Positions 1-11,900 of a DNA stretch of 64,000 nt are shown here, piece after piece; the stretch's first letter is position 1; the number at the start of each line of letters is the position of its first letter. The notes beneath the pieces were generated by a model, which made no database searches, was not told the DNA's origin, and worked only from the letters and a program-made list of their open reading frames with translations. Origin of the DNA: Parapristionchus giblindavisi (lineage: Eukaryota; Nematoda; Chromadorea; Rhabditida; Diplogasteridae); NCBI GenBank assembly GCA_943737045.1, contig CALSFV010000372.1, positions 62,001 to 126,000 on the forward strand. The letters are read 5' to 3'. The translations under genes and the position numbers were made by a program.

Positions 1-185
1 GCGGGGCGAGTGACAGGGTGCCCCGCGGGGAAAAATTTCCAGAGAGGTCGGAACCAAAAAATCAGAACCTGTCATGCACTTTCCGATTTTATATAAATAA
101 TTATATTTTGTGCATTCGAACGCTCTGTTTAGAGGGATGAAATAAGACTCCCCTGATAGAGTGCTTGAAAGATTAGTGAGAACGT

Positions 186-262
186 GGCGGCGTGGTGTAG
201 CGGTAGTGTATTCTCCTCTTGATCACTATGTGGGTTGTTCGAATACACCTATGGAGGTTTTT
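186..262 (+). repeat. tRNA-like module in the left arm
   Basis: Box A (TGGTGTAGCGG, 193-203) fits the pol III consensus TRGYNNARNNG, and a box B-like GTTCGAATAC follows at 237-246, the usual spacing. The acceptor arms do not pair convincingly. It is a tRNA-derived relic, not a functional tRNA gene. The mirror copy is at about 1266-1343 on the minus strand. Confidence 0.55.
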
Positions 263-443
263 CTTTTGCTGATTTTTAAACGTTTCGGACTTGTAATTTT
301 GATCAGAAATAAAATTAAAATTTTTTTCACAGTTTTTATGTAGCTGTTGAACTTGAATTTTATCATTTAGGAATGCAAAAAATAAAGCAACATTTCGTTT
401 AATAGCATTGTGATCATTTAATTTTGGGATAGTTCATCTGTAC

Positions 444-628
444 CATAGATGGGCGCGTGAAAACGAATTCTTTTTGCGCACAGCCTTTCCTTCCGTTGCA
501 GGGCCTTGCGCATAGCCTTGCCTAGCAAAAATCGGAACATTTCCAGTGAAATCTGCTAAAAATTGCCATGCGCATAGCCTTGCCTTAAAATTCCCCGGTT
601 TGCGCACAGCCTTCCCCAGCGTGCTATG
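444..628. mobile_element. 185-bp insertion with 8-bp target duplication
   Basis: This segment interrupts the left arm of the palindromic element and is absent from the right arm, which gives a direct empty-site comparison. It starts CATAG and ends CTATG, and is flanked by ATCTGTAC at 436-443 and 629-636. Inside, a motif like GCGCATAGCCTTGCC recurs. The ends and 8-bp duplication resemble the CATAGGTCGAA family found elsewhere in the window. Confidence 0.75.
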
Positions 629-1265
629 ATCTGTACCAAGCGGCTACGGAAGAATAACATTTTGATAATGTGTCAATACAATGTTTGGCCAAACTTTCTA
701 AACTACTCTTCCTTTACACAGGGACAATTTTAATTAAAATCAGTGAGATTATTTTTGAAACGCTCCAAATGTGATTGAATAGCAGATTACAATACGGCAA
801 TGTTATGGCAAAAGGTTTGTTTAGAAAATACGTATACCATTTGGGGACTGCGAAGAGAGTAACGTAACCCAATCAGTGGAGTCTTGCATGTTCATTAACT
901 GCGTGAGTCAAAAATATGGCAATATTGCCGTATTGTAATCGGCTATTCAATCACATTTGAAGCGTTTCAAAAATAATCTCTCTGATTAATTTTCCCCGTG
1001 TAGGAAAAGTAGTTTAGAAAGTTTGGCCAAACATTGTATGCACAAGTTATCATAATCTTATTCTTCCGTAGCCGCTTGGTACAGATGAACTATCCCAAAT
1101 TAAATGATCACAATGCTATTAAACGAAATGTTGCTTTATTTTTTTGCATTCCTAAATGATAAAATTCAAGTTCAACAGCTATATAAAAACTGTGAAAAAG
1201 ATTTTAATTTTATTTCTGATCAAAATTACAAGTCCGAAACGTTTAAAAATCAGCAAAAGAAAAAC

Positions 1266-1343
1266 CTCCATAGGTGTATTCGAACAACCCACATAGTGAT
1301 CAAGAGGAGAATACACTACCGCTACACCACACCGCCACATTCT
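1266..1343 (-). repeat. tRNA-like module in the right arm
   Basis: Inverted copy of the module at 186-262. Boxes A and B are preserved with few substitutions. Confidence 0.5.
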
Positions 1344-2142
1344 CATTGATCTTTCAAGCGCTCTATCAGGGGAGTCTTATTTCATCCCTCTAAACAGCGC
1401 GTTCAAATGCACAAAATATAATTATTTATATAAAATCGGAAAGTGCATGACAGGTTCTGATTTTTTGGTTCCGACCTTATATTGCCTATATCTATCGAGG
1501 AAAAATACTCCCATCCATAGGTGTAATAGATATTTCTTATACTTCCCTTGTCAGAAACTATTTCGAAGATCTGAAACATAGATGGGCGGCATTGTGTAGA
1601 GATTGTAACTCTCTCATGTCAGAGGAGCGCGCAAAAGAGCCGTGACCATGCATCTTTTACAATTGCCCCAAGCGACAAGATCCACTCGATATTGGCACAC
1701 AACCCACCCGATTTAGCCAAATTTCAATCAAAAAGGAAAATGATTTAGGCAAAGTTCACTCAAAATAAAGGCACTTTTGAATCCCACCGTCCTGATATTT
1801 GCCTCGGACCACCTTTTTTCGTCCTAACCAAAATTTTCCCGACAAAGCCTTTTTAGGATCATGTTTTCTGTACGAATCAGAAAATTTGGAGCCTAACAAT
1901 GATAGTCATAGTCCCAAAAAATTTTTAAAAATAGTTTCGCAACGTATCACCGTTGCATGAACTTTCTAGATTGTTATGAAAGTATTTTCAAGCGTATGAT
2001 ACACGTTCATGCAATCCCTGAAAACATTATGAGACAGTGGAAAAAAGCTGCAAAAAACATTAAGAAATAGATTTTTTGGGCTTGAATCACATTGAAATAA
2101 CAATTTCCTTGCTTGAAATACCATGCAAAAATAAAATGTTGT

Positions 2143-2207
2143 CGGGAGAATCGAACTCCTGTTTAAAAAGTGACGAGTCCGCACGCTTACCACTATGCCA
2201 CGGTTCG
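2143..2207 (-). repeat. tRNA-derived fragment
   Basis: On the minus strand, box A TGGCATAGTGG (2190-2200) and box B AGTTCGATTCT (about 2146-2157) are at tRNA spacing and the T stem GGAG/CTCC pairs. The acceptor stem does not pair, so I call a SINE head or pseudo-tRNA. Confidence 0.55.
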
Positions 2208-2749
2208 TTTGAAAAGAATCAGAATATTTCCGCCTATGAATAGTTTTTGGATCGTGCAGCGGATATGCGACGACTTTCGTTTACAAAAGCGAGCATTGTA
2301 AATCGACCATGCTTATTATCGCTATGTAGGCCATTCCCATATATTTAAATGCTCCAACATGCGCGATTATAATTTCCAGCGACAATGGTCGCCCACGTGT
2401 GATCAGTAATTGAACTTAGTTTGACGCATAAGTTTCTTATTGTTTTCTTAAGTGGTAGTCTTGCGCCATTTATCGCTCAACTTGTAAAACTCATCATGCC
2501 GGAAAGAGAAGGGACTTGAAGATGTTCGTCAGAAGCTCGACACGTTATCGAGGTACAGGCCTCTGAGGAAATGATAGTGGAACGAAAACAAATGACAGTC
2601 GGAAGGGGCAAGGTCGGGTGAATGCATTGGGCTGGGCAGAATAGTCCAGCCATAACCCGTCAGTTCAGCCTTGGTCAATCTTACAGTGTTTAGTTTTTTT
2701 GCGTTATCATCCTGAAAATATATTTATGTCAGAGGAGCGCGCAAAAGAC

Positions 2750-2825
2750 GATGGAGACGGAAGGAATCGAACCAACGACATTCCGCTTGCAAGTCGGCTG
2801 CTCTCACCACTGAGCTAATAATGAG
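2750..2825 (-). repeat. tRNA-derived fragment (tRNA-Ala-like)
   Basis: Minus strand: box A TAGCTCAGTGG (2807-2817), an anticodon-loop-like CTTGCAA (UGC, Ala if real) and box B GGTTCGATTCC (2763-2773). The 5' acceptor does not pair with the 3' side and the T stem has two mismatches. The upstream stretch GTCAGAGGAGCGCGCAAAAG is shared with about 1618-1637, so it is part of a dispersed repeat. Confidence 0.55.
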
Positions 2826-3225
2826 CCCCGTACTCGTCTGGGAACGAAAATATGAGGCAATCTCGGCCGGAAGAGTAGATGGACTTACGCGAAAATGAAA
2901 CTATGCAGGGGGAGGAAGTGTCCCTTGAGCGTTGAGAGAAGAGGCCCCTGCGATAAACAACAAGATAAACACGGGAAAATCGGGTGGGTCTTGCCGCTAG
3001 AGTCAATGCCGCCCACGTATTACGGTAAAATCGATGATCTCGGAGATAGGAATATATATGGCAAACAAACTAGAATGATCATGTTCGTGTTGGCAATGAA
3101 TGTATTATTGATGTTATAAATGGCTAATGCACGGTATATCTGGACAATGTACTTATTGATTGAAAAATCGATTAATTTCAGTATTGGCTGCAGTAATCAA
3201 TCTTTACGAACTTTTTTCGTTTCAG

Positions 3226-3352
3226 GACAATCGGGTCATCACGGCCGCCAACCAGGCGCATGCAGTTCCACGACTTCCACTTTTCGCTAATCGCCGAACT
3301 CCTTTGAATTTCCCTCCCTGCCCTGGCTCAAGCGATTCAAATGCATCATTAT
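3226..3352 (+). other. Possible exon, unassigned
   Basis: An open frame follows a good acceptor (TTTCGTTTCAG) and ends at a possible donor (TACA|GTATAA). Its translation starts DNRVITAANQAHAV. A second candidate exon (from 3394, after CTGTAG) is in compatible phase, but the intron would be only about 40 bp. It could belong to the 5' part of the channel-like gene at 7 kb or be chance. No family is recognised. Confidence 0.2.
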
Positions 3353-3577
3353 ACAGTATAATATTTTGTTTCTCCGCACCATCTGTAGCCTACTTCACAC
3401 TCGATTACTACCGTGGTCAATATTGTCTTACTGTATCATTTATTATTGATTTTCTATCAGTCCATACTCCCAATTCATCCCTACCATCTCCCCACCTTTT
3501 CCTGCTCACGTAAACCCCGTGCAATATCGATACCCAAATTTGTGATCTTTTAGATTTTAACCATTGATAGTAGTCAC

Positions 3578-5030
3578 AGTTGCCAATTTTGACGTTGTCA
3601 TTTTTGGCAATTTTCAATTTCGCCAATTTTGACGTCGTCAGATTTGGCACTTTCGATTTTGCCAAATTTGACGTCGTCATTTTTGGCAATTTTCAACTTC
3701 GCCAACTTTGACTTCGACATATTTGTCCCAAATATGACGTCGTCATTTTTGGCAAATTCACGACTTCGCCAAATTTGACGTTGTCATTTTTGGCAATTTT
3801 CAATTTCGCCAATTTTGAAGTCGTCATTATTGACACTTTTCAATTTTGCCAAATTTGACACCTTCATTTTTGGCACTTTTCTATTTTGCCAAATTTGACA
3901 CCTTCATTTTTGGCACTTTTCAACTTCGCCAACTTTGACTTCGTCATATTTGTCCCAAATATGACGTCGTCATTTTTGGCTAATTCACGACTTCGCCAAA
4001 TTTGACGTTGTCATTTTTGGCAATTTTCAATTTCGCCAATTTTGACGTCGTCATTATTGACACTTTTCAATTTTGCCAAATTTGACACCTTCATTTTTGG
4101 CACTTTTCAATTTTGCCAAATTTGACACCTTCATTTTTGGCACTTTTCTATTTTGCCAAATTTGACACCTTCATTTTTGGCACTTTTCAACTTCGCCAAC
4201 TTTGACTTCGTCATATTTGTCCCAAATATGACGTCGTCATTTTTGGCTAATTCACGACTTCGCCAAATTTGACGTTGTCATTTTTGGCAATTTTCAATTT
4301 TGCCAATTTTGACGTCGTCATTATTGACACTTTTCAATTTTGCCAAATTTGACACCTTCATTTTTGGCACTTTTCTATTTTGCCAAATTTGACACCTTCA
4401 TTTTTGGCACTTTTCAAATTCGCCAAATCTGACGTCGTCAGATTTGTCGCATTCGTGTTATCGACTGCGCGAAATTTCTGCCATTTCTGACGATGTCATA
4501 TTTGGCGAATTCTGAGTTAAGCCTTTCTGCCAATAATGAAAGAGTCAAAAATGGCATTTCGAAATTTTACATCTATTGCCAAATTTGAACATTGCATCTT
4601 TGGCATTCAATCCGGAAATGTAACTTGCCAAATCTGTTCTCATCATAATTGGCAGAAATGAATTTAAGCATTTCCGCCAATTGTGCTGCCTTCATTTTTG
4701 TCAACGTATGACGCGCCAAAAACGAATGCATCATTATTGGCAATGCCAACATTTACTTCGTCAAATTTGTCTACATGGTCCCTGACAAAATGGCTACCGT
4801 CATTTTTGACAACACCCCCTACCTCACCCTCTTGCCAATTATTCACAATGCATTTTTGGCAGCGAGAAGTCTGCCAACATTGAACATTGCTTTTTTGTCA
4901 ATTTGTTGTATCTCACTAGAAGACAATAAATAAAGTATCAATATTGGCAATTGTACAATTTCATGCACATGACAACATTGCACACTGCTTTATTGGCATG
5001 CCAAATCCGACGTTGTCAGATTTGGCTGAA
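3578..5030. repeat. Minisatellite with a unit of about 38 bp
   Basis: Tandem units of the type GCCAAATTTGACGTCGTCAT followed by TTTTGGCAATTTTCAATTTC run to about 4440, then decay until about 5030. Each unit pairs GCCAA with TTGGC, so single strands could fold into short hairpins. A longer period of about 240-260 bp is marked by TTTGTCCCAAATATGACGTC at about 3722, 3950 and 4219. Short open frames here are by-products of the repeat. Confidence 0.85.
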
Positions 5031-5098
5031 AACCTGGTTCTTTTCATTCTACGCCAGTTTCTTATTCTAACCCCTCTTATATCTAAACGCGGTTACTA

Positions 5099-6336
5099 TT
5101 AGGTTGTCGGGAAAGTCTTGACACATATGTTTGCCTTTCCACTGTCTGTCGCAGTTGCACTTTGGGTTTCTCTCGTTACTAGTGTATACCAAGCAGTGAC
5201 AGGCCTTTGCAGTAAACAACTCCCCATTCCATTCACATCAGTCAGGCTCTAGTTGTGCAACGATGTATGACATTAGTGCTTTCCACAACCGTCATGTTCC
5301 ACTTTGCCTCTTCCTATCCGACACCACGACGAAGGATTCGGATACCCTCCTGAAGATTTTTTATGACAGACATGCCCACACTACAACACCATCAAGACTT
5401 GTTTCCTGCGCTTCAAAGGAAACGACATTTCCTTCCTTAAACGGCAGACCCCGTGAGTTGGATTTTGACACGTCGAAGAATCTTGTGGAATCGGACCGAT
5501 TTCAAAGTGCCTGTAAATTGGTCATCACACTTGGAGTCCACCATAGCACAGTCGAGGAATACCGGAAATCCTTTGGAATGGGAAAATTTCTCGGTCGATT
5601 CATACCCTATGATCACACTAAAACCAACCTTGATCGTCGAATCGATGTTTCCATTATCCACTCCACTCTCCGCTCTGGGGATCGATGGCTGGACCGGCTC
5701 ATAACGGGGGATGAAAAGTGGGTCTACTACGATAACAACCACAGGTGAGCCGAGACGGTTGAAGAACGAGAGACACCACAGGATGCCCCCAAACCTAACC
5801 TGCGCCCCCAAAAACCCACGCTGTCAGTGTGGTGGGGAATGGATGGTGTGATCAGCAAGCAGCTGCTCCCGAGGGCATGACAATTACCAAGTCCAAGTGC
5901 GTCACACAACTACGGAATATGATGAAGGCAGTCGATCTTTCAAGCCAGAAGAACAAAAAAGTATATTCTCACCACTATTACCCCCGTCACCATGTTTTCA
6001 ATAAAGTCAGGCAGGAACTGGCCGTATATGGATGGATGGTTCTCCCACTCCCCCCGTATTCTCCTGACTTGGCCCCGTCGGATTACTAGTTTTTCGCAAG
6101 CCTGACCCGTGCCCTTCGAGATAGGACCTTCAAGTCCCGTGGAAGTGTCGAGTCTGCACTCAAGCAATACTTTACTTCGCGCCCAGCCGGGTTCTACAAA
6201 GAGGGAAACCACACATTGACCGAACGTTGGCACTACATTTGTTGATCAAGATGGAGCATATAACCCATAACATACTTCTGTTTGCTTCCAGAAATAAACG
6301 ATCGAAAAAGGTGTCAAGACTTTCCCGACAACCTAA
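5099..6336 (+). mobile_element. mariner-family transposon, defective
   Basis: The 1,238-bp element has terminal inverted repeats TTAGGTTGTCGGGAAAGTCT...and complement, and is flanked by TA (5097-5098, 6337-6338). TTAGGTTG ends are typical of mariner elements. The matching copy at 57 kb lacks it and has a single TA, which shows both the insertion and the target duplication. Confidence 0.92.
5530..6243 (+). pseudogene. mariner transposase relic
   Basis: The reading frames keep landmarks of mariner (DD34D) transposases: GDEKWVYYDN with the first catalytic Asp (about 5708-5737), a VWWG strand segment (about 5830), and YSPDLAPSDY (about 6057-6087) before the third Asp region. A stop after the NNHR segment (5746-5748), a stop right after the APSDY motif and frame changes interrupt it. 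The usual LLHDNARPH motif with the second Asp is not preserved. The N-terminal DNA-binding half (from about 5263) is barely recognisable. The gene cannot encode active transposase. Confidence 0.85.
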
Positions 6337-6998
6337 TAGTTTTTTAATAGACAATAGGGTATTTGAGCATCACTGGGCTTACCTAATTGACCTATGAAGA
6401 AAAAATTTAAATGAATCACTGTGAACGCTGTTTTGTGAAACTGGTATACGGTATGATTTTCTACAGTATACCCGTTTTGCAGCCTGATCTATAAAATGAT
6501 CCAAAAAGTGCACATTCGCTATAGGAAATCAGGTAATGCTATATTTTTTCACTTTTGTCGTGCTTATCTGGATTTGGCAAACACATCTACAAAACAAAAT
6601 CTGAGATAATACTTCATCAAGATCATGAAAAATGCTAAAAATGGGAATCTTGTGGACTTTCGTCAAATTTTGTCAAATTATTTGACAAATGTTTCACTTT
6701 TTTTGTTTTGACGGTATCTTTACAGACATAAAAAGGGATAAAGGGTCAGCCCGTTTTACAAGGCTCGCAGGCATAGCCCGAGCTAGTTATTTGCTCTGTT
6801 CTGACACCTCTCTGGTAAAGAAATAAAGCGATGGAGCATTAATAGTGCGAAAGTTTCAAATTTATTCTCGTGTGTCTCATCTCACAAGATGTGATATTGT
6901 CAGATGTGAATGTCTTTGTGTTGATTTTTTTCAAGTTATGATAAGCTGTGAAACAGTATGAACATATCATTTCTATTTCTGTAAGAGAAACACTGCAG

Positions 6999-7863
6999 GT
7001 TGCCGTGGCAATCTTTGCTCTAATCGGATGGACCACTCTTGGATCGGTTCTTATCAGACTTCATTCTCCACTTATCGATTCCAATAATGCTTTCTACCAT
7101 GTCTTCAATCTACTCACAACTACTGGCATACGAAAGATTGAGATCAAAGGTCAGACAGTTTTGACTGCTCGGGGATGGACACCATCTCGGGAAAGATCAA
7201 AGATCATTTTTTTCAGAAGATCCTTTATTGCTCTTGTCGCTTCTTCTGTATATTTTGATAGGTTTAGCTGTTCTTTCTCTATTTATCAACCTCCTTCATT
7301 CGAAATTTAGTCAGGCATACTGGCTACCTGGCAGATTAAATATACCATCTTTACGGGTACTGTAACTGTTCTTTTCCTCTTCTGTATGTCACGTTTCAGC
7401 ATGATTATCTCTCAAATTCCGTAGTTCTTGCTTCATTTGATAGTGAGGATGAAGATCATCTATCAGAATGTCCGGTCAATCACTTCACCACTCTCGGACT
7501 ACTCCAAACTGATGTAAATTTCAATTTTTTATCTATTAAAATCCATCGATAATCAGGATAAATGTCCCCTTATCTGTCTGATTCGTCGGGAGCACGCCTA
7601 TAAGGATGCTATCACTCAAACACCGGGTGCTACCGTACCCTTGGGGCTTTCGAAACGAAAATTGATGACTCCGGATGCGGTATTTATCGATCAACAACAT
7701 CGTAAGTTTTGCGAAAATCAATCAATAATCTGATTTAATGATCTTCGTTGTAGACCAATCGCGAGACAATGTCAGCGATCTAATGGTGGAGACGTATTCT
7801 TCAAGCAAATCTCCTAGATCATTTCCTATTAGTAGAGCAACAGAGAAGCCGACCATGTTGTGA
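6999..7863 (+). CDS. Two-pore potassium channel-like (TWK/K2P) gene, 3' part
   Basis: Five exons join in phase: 6999-7149, 7217-7356, 7400-7513, 7557-7701, 7754-7863 (stop TGA). The first gives a hydrophobic segment (AVAIFALIGWTTLGSVLI, like TM3) and a pore-loop-like stretch AFYHVFNLLTTTGIRK. The second gives a K2P-style TM4 (YILIGLAVLSLFINLLHSKF). A polar C-terminal tail follows, about 219 residues in all. K2P channels carry TxGxG(D) in the second pore; here the filter reads TTTGIRK, so the second Gly and the Asp are lost. TM1, P1 and TM2 are not found upstream, where repeats fill the DNA; they may lie before the window or be gone. Either a divergent, possibly silent subunit or a decaying gene. 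Family assignment rests mainly on TM4 and domain order. Confidence 0.6.
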
Positions 7864-8119
7864 TCGATAATCGATAATCGATAATGTCGTTATGTATATA
7901 GATCACCCACTCTCTTTCATCCATAGATTTTGTAATTGTACATGATTCATGTATAAATCTGCCTACCGTTTCCCATCATTAATGTATGAATTTTTTTTAA
8001 ATTGACTTATGATCACGGAATATAGAGCCTAATATCGATTGAATATGCTTAATCAATGTATTTATCACTCTTTCCTTCTTTTCTTTCTCAAAAAATATCT
8101 CAAAAATTTTCGACCTGCA
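7864..8119. other. Non-coding, AT-rich
   Basis: Likely 3' UTR and downstream of the channel-like gene. ATCGATAATCGATAATCGAT occurs at 7862-7885. Nothing else is recognised. Confidence 0.4.
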
Positions 8120-8121
8120 TA

Positions 8122-8455
8122 CTCAGGTAAATCGCTTTGAATCTAATCAGGGCATTTTTTGAATCTAATCGGAACATGCGTCTTTTTGAATCTAATCAGA
8201 ACAATTTTTGAATCTAATTAGAAAATTTTTGAATCTAATCAGAGCGTCCGTTTTTGAATCTAACCATAACACTTTTTGAATCTAATTAGAAAATTTTTGA
8301 ATCTAATCAGAGCATTTTTTGAATCTAATCAGAACATTTGTCTTTTTGAATCTAATCAGAACGTTTTTTGAATCTAATTAGAAAATTTTTGAATCTAATT
8401 TAGCCCTAGTTTCTTCTAAAATTGCTCTGATTAGATTCAAAACGATTTGCCTGAG
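8122..8455. mobile_element. MITE with internal 20-bp tandem repeat
   Basis: Ends CTCAGGTAAATCG and CGATTTGCCTGAG are inverted repeats, flanked by TA on both sides (8120-8121, 8456-8457), as for Tc1/mariner-type MITEs. The interior is a run of TTTTTGAATCTAATCAGAAC units, with a few variants, from about 8135 to 8405. Confidence 0.75.
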
Positions 8456-8954
8456 TACTTCCTCAACAATTCCCTAAACATATCACCGAAACTCTTTTTG
8501 AATTAGAGACTGTCATGAAGAAAATTCATTGAAATATATTCAACAAAAAAATTTTGAAACACTTTTTTAAGAATTTTTTTAAAGAACAACTGAAAAATCA
8601 CACTGGTCAACTGAAAATATTGTCCCTTCGGTTTGAATTTATTGCGCCACGGGACTCAACATTGCAGCTCGCTCTGTTCCAAGATTACGGTATCCTTTAT
8701 GAAGCAGTTTCGTTCGTTTCACATCGTTTTGACCGTTTTCCCCGGATTTCACGATATTTTTTCTTGTTGCACTTTGCATTCCCTTCGTTATGGCACTATT
8801 GTTCGTTATTGAATTTCTGCATCAAGATTAATTTATGTTGTAATGACGAAATCATTGCAGCGATTTGTAATCTTATCCGATTACAGGTAATTTCACGCAC
8901 TTTCGTGCTCATTTCACTACTTCTCCCCGTACGCAGACAGTCACAACACAAACC
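8456..8954. promoter_or_regulatory. Upstream region of tsn-1
   Basis: The interval holds no convincing coding exon. A good acceptor, CCGTACGCAG, ends at 8936, 18 bp before the tsn-1 ATG. It could be a 5' UTR intron end or a spliced-leader acceptor. Confidence 0.4.
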
Positions 8955-11900
8955 ATGGCCTCAGACGGACCGACCATGCGCAGAGGACTCGTCAAGCAGG
9001 TATTTATTCCCTTCCTCTCTTCCATTTCGTTCAAATTTTCATGTGATTGTCATAATTTTCGTAATTCTAACCGAAATAGTTAAATTACATTTATTGTTAG
9101 GTCCTGTCTGGAGACTCCGTGGTCATCCTCGGTGCTCCCCGACCCAACGGTCCTCCCGATGAGGTTACCGTCTACTTGTCTGGAGTGAGCGCACCTCGTC
9201 TCGGCAAGCGTCCCACCGAGACTGTCACTGCTACTCCTGATGAGGTAAGCTAATAGCATCTTCTATTTACTGATTAAATTTCGGAATGGTATTTCATGAT
9301 CTCTTATCCACAAACATGTTTCTCATATTTCTTCTTTGGTTCAAGGTCACTTTGTTTATGCGGGAATGTATACTCCGTTGTAGTTTGCTCCAATTATTTG
9401 AACTGTGATTGCAGCCCTTCGCCTGGCAAGCTCGTGAATGGCTCCGTAAGAAACTGATCGGACAGACTGTCACATTCATCAAGGAGTTCACTGCTACTTC
9501 ATCTCGTGATCATGGAAAGATCTACCTCGGAGGAACATGTATGTTGTTGAGAATACTAATTATTCATTGTGAGCTTATAATGTCTATGTTTTCGTTTTCA
9601 GGCGTTGACAATGCTGAGAATGTGACGGAGTCTGCAGTTAAAGAGGGATGGCTCGAGGTCCGACAAGGAAAGATCGCTGAGTATGTTATATTCACATAGT
9701 AATATATCTTAGAGTTAGCTTATTGTTCTAAATAATAATAATAATAACATGGTAATAATTTTGTCTTCATGATTGTATTTGAAGTGAGTTCACCACCAAG
9801 CTGCTCGAACTTCAAGAAAGTGCCAAGTCCGCCAAGGTCGGAAGATGGAGTGATAACCTCGAAGGAGCTGTCAGAGAAATCAAGTGAGACTTTCAATTTG
9901 ATGATTCGCTTTAGTTTTTGTTGGCATTGGGTCGCACCTATGATTAGGGAACATACATTTTCGTCCCACCCAAAATCTTGTTTTTTTGCGAATTATAAAG
10001 TGACCCGAATTTGAACAAAACTGACCCGATCTACATCTCAAGTACTCAAAACTGACCCGGCACTGGATGATTCTTACTAATCTCGACCTCCCGCATATTC
10101 CTAGATAGGTTTCGAGTCTCAAAACTGACCGCATCAACAAAAGTACTCACTCACAATGTGGGTGCTCGAAAATGTATGTTAGGGAATATGACGCTGATTT
10201 GCATAGGGTTAGGGAGGTATCTAGTAATGAAGTTGGCGATCGTGTGTTGTATTATTCATCCTTGTTTAGATGGTCATTCACTGATCCCCGATCTCTCGTC
10301 GACCACTACAAGCAGAAGCCCGTTGATGCCGTCATCGAACAGGTTATATTTGTAATCATTTAATGATTGTTAAGAGTATTTAAAAATATCCTCACTAGAA
10401 TTTTAAAAAAATACTCACGCCTGATGATATAGGTTCTTGATGGATCGAAGGTCCGTGCTTTCCTCCTCCCTGCCTTTGACTACATCACACTCAATCTCTC
10501 TGGAGTCCGTGCACCCAACACTCGACCAGGAAACGATGGAGTTGTTGAGGTTTGTTCGTTCGTTCATTATTTACATTGATTATTGAATTTTATTATTATT
10601 ATTGATTGATCTCTTATTGTATCGTTGTTCAGGCCTACGCAGAGGAAGCCAGATTCTTCGTTGAGACTCGTCTCCTCCAACAGGATGTACAGGTGAGTAG
10701 TGTCACACCATGCAATTATTATTATTTGTTATTATTATTATCCAATGAATCATTCCGTGCACATTGTTTAACATGCTCATTATAGATTGTTCTCGAGTCC
10801 ACGAACAACAACAACTTTGTCGGATCCGTCATCCACCCCAAGGTATGCAGCATTAATCATAACAATAATGATTTTAAATTTATTAAAAAATTTTAATTTA
10901 AAAAAATCTATTTTTCATTGTCTTGTTGTTCAGGGTAACATTGCCGAGGCTCTCCTCCGTGAAGGATTCGCCAAATGTGTCGACTGGTCCATCGGACTCT
11001 GTACTGGTGGCGCTGAGAAGCTTCGTGCTGCTGAAGCGTACGTTGCGTTATTAATATGTCCTTTGAAACAATGAATCACCAGTTTACTGTCCCAAATGTA
11101 TATCATTTTTTAGTCAGGCCAAGGCTAACCGCAAGCGCATGTGGTCCTCATACAAGCCTTCTGATGGACAGCTTATTGAGAAGAAGAAGTTTGAAGGTTA
11201 GTTTTTTTTAAATTAGAAATTATTTATTTACGAAAATGGATTTCAGCTAAGGTCATCGAGATTGTCCTCAACGACGCCTTGATCATTGCCCGTGACAATG
11301 GAGAAGAATCGAAGGTGTACCTATCATCTGTCAGACTTCCCAGGTACACAATAAAAAAATGTAATATGTAGTTGATTTATGCGTTAGATTTGTGTAAATG
11401 GAATGTGACTTGCAGAGATGCCGCCGACAGACCCGCCCAAGCCCCTGGTGGCCGTCAGTTCCGTCCCCTCTACGATATCCCTTACATGTACGAGTGCAGA
11501 GAGTATCTCAGAAGAAAGTGAGTATCATAACTATCCGTATCGTATTAGATAAGTTAAATGATTTAGGTTGATTGGCAAGCGCGTCTCAGTCACCGTTGAT
11601 TACCTTCAGCCCAAGTCTGATCAGTTCCCCGAGAAGGTAAGGGATAGGGATATGTGAATGCTAGTAGTAATTACCCTTATGAGAATTCCATACAAACACG
11701 TTTGTTTCTGTCGTACGATGATGACGATCTACTTGGCTCATATTTCATTTGTAGACTTGCTGCACTGTCGAGGTTGGAGGCCAGAATGTCGCTCTCGGAC
11801 TTCTCGAACGTGGATTGAGCAAGGTTGTCCGCCATCGTGCTGATGATGAGAACCGGTGAGTATTGATTGATTGATTTTGAATTTGTGTAGTTTGTAGTCT

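Larger units (their letters stand above)
45..1477. mobile_element. Long palindromic (TIR) non-autonomous element
   Basis: Positions 45-806 read backwards as 918-1477. Both ends carry GGTCGGAACCAAAAAATCAG and its complement, and homology runs inward through the CTGTACCAAGCGGCTACGG stretch to a spacer of about 110 bp. The left arm is longer because a 185-bp element sits in it at 444-628. No transposase is visible, so this looks like a foldback or MITE-type element. Each arm contains a tRNA-like module. The outer target duplication is not recognisable. Confidence 0.8.
1478..3225. other. Non-coding, repeat-derived stretch
   Basis: Apart from the two tRNA-like fragments this holds pieces of a dispersed family with words such as CCCACCCGATTTAGCC, CAGCGACAATGG and CCGCCCACGT (about 1672-1750, 2375-2400, 2975-3025). 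Related pieces occur at 32762-32898 and 39490-39680. No exon is convincing. Confidence 0.5.
5088..6714. mobile_element. 5'-truncated MITE (copy of 56995-57584), split by mariner
   Basis: From AACGCGGTTACTA (about 5088) to the right end GTTTTGACGG (6714) this matches the complete copy at 56995-57584, once the mariner at 5099-6336 is removed. The left terminal repeat is missing. The right end is followed by TA. Confidence 0.8.
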
